From: Willaertia magna
Lineage: Eukaryota > Heterolobosea > Eutetramitea > Acrasida > Naegleriidae
Assembly (NCBI GenBank): GCA_902984215.1
Contig: CADWAF010004652.1
Span: 1-43,949 of the forward strand
Length of the DNA stretch: 43,949 bases
Direction of reading: 5' to 3'
Of the stretch, positions 40,967 to 43,949 are shown one piece after another (within the stretch, counting starts at the first letter, position 1; every line of letters starts with the position of its first letter). Under the pieces are notes generated by a model. It had not been told where the DNA came from. It searched no databases and saw only the letters and a program-made list of their open reading frames with translations. The translations under genes and the position numbers were made by a program.

Positions 40967-41854
40967 ATGTCTTCAAGTAGTATGATAAGTATAAACAACA
41001 ATATTAAATATCTACAACAATATCCACAATACCCAGAATATACTTCTTATTATTGTACTTGTTTACCTAGATATAAAAATCAAATACATTATAATGAATT
41101 TATTGCAATTAATTTTAGACAATGTGTTTATTCCAATAATGAAATTGCAAGTTATATTTTTGGATTATTAAGTATATTAATTAGTATGATAAGTTTATTT
41201 CCACAAATTATAAAGAATTTTGCTTTTAAAAAAAGTGAGGCATTGAGTATTTATTTATTTGTAATTTGGTTTGTTGGAGATATTACAAATTTATTAGGTT
41301 GTATTTTAACTGGACAGTTATTAACACAGATTTTAAATGCAATTTATTATTGTTGTATGGATATTACAATTATTTTACAATATTTTAGTTATAGTAAAGA
41401 TTTTAATATGAATCGATTAATATTGAAATTTAAAAATTTAATATTTACTTTTTTTTGTTTTTATTTTATTAAAAATGTAAATTCTTTACAAAATTTTTAT
41501 AATCCACCACTTTGCGAAAATACAAATGAAAATGATAATTTATCACAATATATAATTGGAAGTATTTGTGCATGGATTTCTAGTTTTTGTTATATATTTG
41601 CTTATTTACCACAAATTTATAAAAATTATAAAAGAAAAAGTGTAGAAGGTTTATCTATTTTAACTTTTATGTGTGACACATTTTCTCAATTATTTTATAT
41701 TTTATCAATTTGTTTATTTGGTATTTCAGATGTAATTTCAACCTTGCCTTATATAATTGGAAGCGTATTTACTTTAATATTTAGTTTTGTAATAGTTTGT
41801 CAATTTTATATTTACAAAAAAAAACAAAAAGTGAATAACATTATTAATTTTTAA
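40967..41854 (+). CDS. PQ-loop membrane transporter (SLC66/Ypq-like)
   Basis: Single-exon 295 aa protein. The first ATG in frame is 40967. Seven hydrophobic segments follow a polar start of about 65 residues. Two PQ-loop repeats are visible: SLFPQIIKNFAFKKSEALS near 85-105 and YLPQIYKNYKRKSVEGLS near 222-240, each with a matching downstream helix. The first repeat is followed by FVIWFVGDITNLLGCILT, as in SLC66A1/Ypq1 lysosomal and vacuolar cationic amino-acid exporters. Cystinosin-type and SWEET proteins share the fold, but the paired PQ and WFVGD motifs fit SLC66A1 best. Expected in lysosome or vacuole membrane. The spacer to the divergent RCC1-like gene is 227 nt. Confidence 0.85.
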   Translation: MSSSSMISINNNIKYLQQYPQYPEYTSYYCTCLPRYKNQIHYNEFIAINFRQCVYSNNEIASYIFGLLSILISMISLFPQIIKNFAFKKSEALSIYLFVIWFVGDITNLLGCILTGQLLTQILNAIYYCCMDITIILQYFSYSKDFNMNRLILKFKNLIFTFFCFYFIKNVNSLQNFYNPPLCENTNENDNLSQYIIGSICAWISSFCYIFAYLPQIYKNYKRKSVEGLSILTFMCDTFSQLFYILSICLFGISDVISTLPYIIGSVFTLIFSFVIVCQFYIYKKKQKVNNIINF

Positions 41855-42056
41855 CTTTACAAAACACACCCACCCCTCAATTAACATTCTTTTCTTCTAC
41901 CAGTCTACCCATCATCCATAATTAATATTTCCCTGCTGGCTCTTTTACTTCAACCAAATTATCTATTGCTGCCTTTATTCCACAAAACGCAAAGAAAGCA
42001 GACGGGTTGGACAAAAAAAAAGAACGAGTTCCACAGAATCGATTTTTAAAAAAAAA

Positions 42057-43928
42057 ATGAATTTTTCGAAGGCGTTTCTTATCTCTTTCCTTTTCTACTG
42101 TTTTTTATTAACATCCTATGGTTCTTTTCAACAACAACAAGAAGTAAATAAGAATAAACCAGATAGTCATTTTTATGATAGATATGAACCTATTGCATTA
42201 ATAGTTGATAAAGTATGGTCTAGAAGTAATCCATCAGAAACTTATTCCTATTTACAACTTCCATTTTGTGATGCTAAAGGTTTTTCTGATTCATCCCTAA
42301 GTGATCAACTTTCAGGTAGTTCAACTAGAGCAATTACCAAGTATGATATCCAATTTCAAGGTAAGTTTTTTACTCTCTCAACAAGCCTAATTTTGTTATC
42401 TTTATCCTCATATCATCTTTTCTATCGGATATGAATGAAATGTACAATTTCAATAGTGGATGTACCACCTGAAACTGAATTATGTCCAAGATTAATGACA
42501 AAAGAAGATTTACAAAGATTACGTCAAGCAATTGAAGATGATTATTTAATGTTAATGTATTATGATGGTATACCAATGATTGTCCATATAGGATCCTTTG
42601 ATGATGGAAAATACTATCTTTATAATACATTTAAATTTTCTTTAACATATAATGGACATCGTGTTATTACTGCAGAAGCAACACCTGTATCTAAAGTAGA
42701 TATTACAGGAGATGATGTTACGCAAGTTAAATTTAAATACTCCGCAGAATGGAAGAAGACCGAAAAACAATTTGTTACAAGAGTGAATTACTTTATTAAT
42801 ATGAATTTTAATTCAGAAGAGTTAGAAATTCAATGGTTTTCAGTTATTAATTCTTTAATATTTATTTTAGTTTTAACTAGTTTTTTAGCCTTTATTATAA
42901 TTAGAATGTTACGTAAAGATTATGAAGCCTATGCAGGTGATAATGAAGAACAAGAAAAGGAAGAAACTGGTTGGAAATTATTACATGCAGATGTTTTTAG
43001 ATTTCCTGAGAATGTTAATTATTTAGCTGCAATTTTAGGTAATGGAGCTCAATTATTAAGTTTATTAGCTTGTTTATTATTATTAGGTGCTTTAGGTGCA
43101 TATTATCAAGATTATGGTTATAAATCAGTATTAACTTCATTAGTTTTTGTGTATACTTTTACTACAGGTATTGCTGGTTATGTTTCAGGTTCTTATTATA
43201 AACAATTTGGTGGTGAACAATGGGTAAAGAATACTTTAACTACTTTATTGATTTTATCTTTACCAATTGTTGTTGTATGGTCAATTGTAAATACTATTGC
43301 TATAGCTTATGGTTCAACTGCAGCTTTACCTTTTAAAACTGTTGCAATTATTGTTGCTTTATACATGGTTATTTCTTTCCCTTTATTATTAATTGGTGCA
43401 ATTACTGGAAAGAATTTTACAAAGATATTTGAGGCTCCTTGTAGAACAAAGAAAGCACCAAGAGAGATTCCACCTGTTTCATGGTATAAGAATGAAACTG
43501 CATTAACTATTATTGCTGGATTTTTACCATTTGTCTCAATTTACATTGAATTACATTATTTATTCTTAAGTTTATGGGGTCAATATGGTCACGTTCCTTT
43601 CCCAATTGTTTTGATGGTTTTCCTTATTTTAATTGCAGTTACTTCATGTATTACTATTGCTTTAATTTATTTAACACTTTCACAAGAGAATCATTTATGG
43701 TGGTGGAGATCAATTAAGTTTGGTGGTGCATCAAGTTTCTTTGTTTTTGGATATGCTGTTTATTACTTTTTAGCAGAAACAAGTATGAGTGGTTTATTAC
43801 AAACATCTTATTACATTGGTTATAATTTAATTTTAAGTTTGGCATTATTCTTAATGATGTCAACTGTAGGGTTTATTTGTTCTCTAACATTTGTAAAGAA
43901 TATTTATCGTGCAATTAAATGCGATTAA
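42057..43928 (+). CDS. TM9SF/EMP70 nonaspanin
   Basis: Two exons, 42057-42360 and 42457-43928, with a 96-nt GT-AG intron. The join reads IQFQVDVPPETELC, the natural continuation of the lumenal domain. The product is 591 aa. It has a signal peptide (about 1-23), a lumenal domain with YSYLQLPFC and YYDGIPMIVHIG, then nine membrane helices from about 265 onward, with the conserved WKLLHADVFRFP stretch between the first two. The C-terminus, IYRAIKCD, is the KxD COPI-binding signal typical of the family. Nonaspanins reside in Golgi and endosomes and help sort membrane proteins with Gly-rich helices; in Dictyostelium they are needed for adhesion and phagocytosis. The start follows an A run. The gene ends 21 nt before the window edge. 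Confidence 0.95.
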
Positions 43929-43949
43929 TTTAAAACAATAAATTACAAA

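Noticed and set aside
1..43949. CRISPR array, transposon or viral genes
   Set aside because: No spaced identical repeats, terminal inverted repeats, transposase, reverse transcriptase or capsid motifs were seen.

Overview
The window is nuclear DNA of a compact, AT-rich unicellular eukaryote. Evidence: short GT-AG introns, histone deacetylase, nucleoporin, peroxin, CPSF30 and TM9SF genes, no bacterial operon signals, and TAA as nearly the only stop codon (two TAG, no TGA among the genes modelled). The mix of TKL receptor kinase, B12-dependent ribonucleotide reductase, RIIa/adenylate-kinase protein and Rho/Rab regulators suggests a free-living amoeba or amoeboflagellate, most likely Heterolobosea (Naegleria/Willaertia-like). 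That placement is inference. Twenty-one protein genes are modelled. Thirteen introns were placed by eye (40-96 nt), each checked by reading frame and, where possible, by family alignment.

Layout. 1-78 is the edge of a 14-bp tandem repeat. 79-2040 is an extremely AT-rich island without genes. 2318-6481 is a secreted, probably GPI-anchored protein with three tandem beta-helix modules. 6655-9261 (-) is a USP36-type deubiquitinase and 9417-10266 (-) a Rab18 GTPase with four tiny introns, head-to-head with a TKL receptor-like kinase (10299-13762). 13788-18692 (-) is a 1601-aa armadillo / RhoGEF / TBC fusion. 18958-19185 is a 75-aa protein resembling a domain described as plant-specific. 19377-20106 is an RIIa protein fused to a degenerate adenylate kinase. 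20116-21421 (-) is a class I histone deacetylase and 21550-23897 (-) a cobalamin-dependent ribonucleotide reductase with a mitochondrial-like leader. Then follow a 3-RRM Nam8/RBP45-like protein, an SLC35-type transporter, two unassigned proteins whose stop codons overlap (28534-28537), a GT8 glycosyltransferase with a multi-membrane tail, Nup93, a CID-like 3-RRM protein, CPSF30, PEX2, an unassigned two-membrane protein, an RCC1-like protein, a PQ-loop transporter and a TM9SF protein.

The genes are mostly unrelated housekeeping genes. Loose themes are RNA processing (two RRM proteins, CPSF30), membrane traffic (Rab18, the TBC fusion, TM9SF) and chromatin or nuclear functions (HDAC, USP36, Nup93). 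Convergent genes are packed tightly (gaps of 9-60 nt, one overlap). Divergent promoters are 30-730 nt. Most start codons directly follow a run of A.

The best candidates for new biology are the ARM-RhoGEF-TBC fusion, the RIIa/pseudo-adenylate-kinase protein, the small plant-domain protein with a stop-start overlapping upstream ORF, and the class II reductase. I saw no dedicated defence or mobile system.
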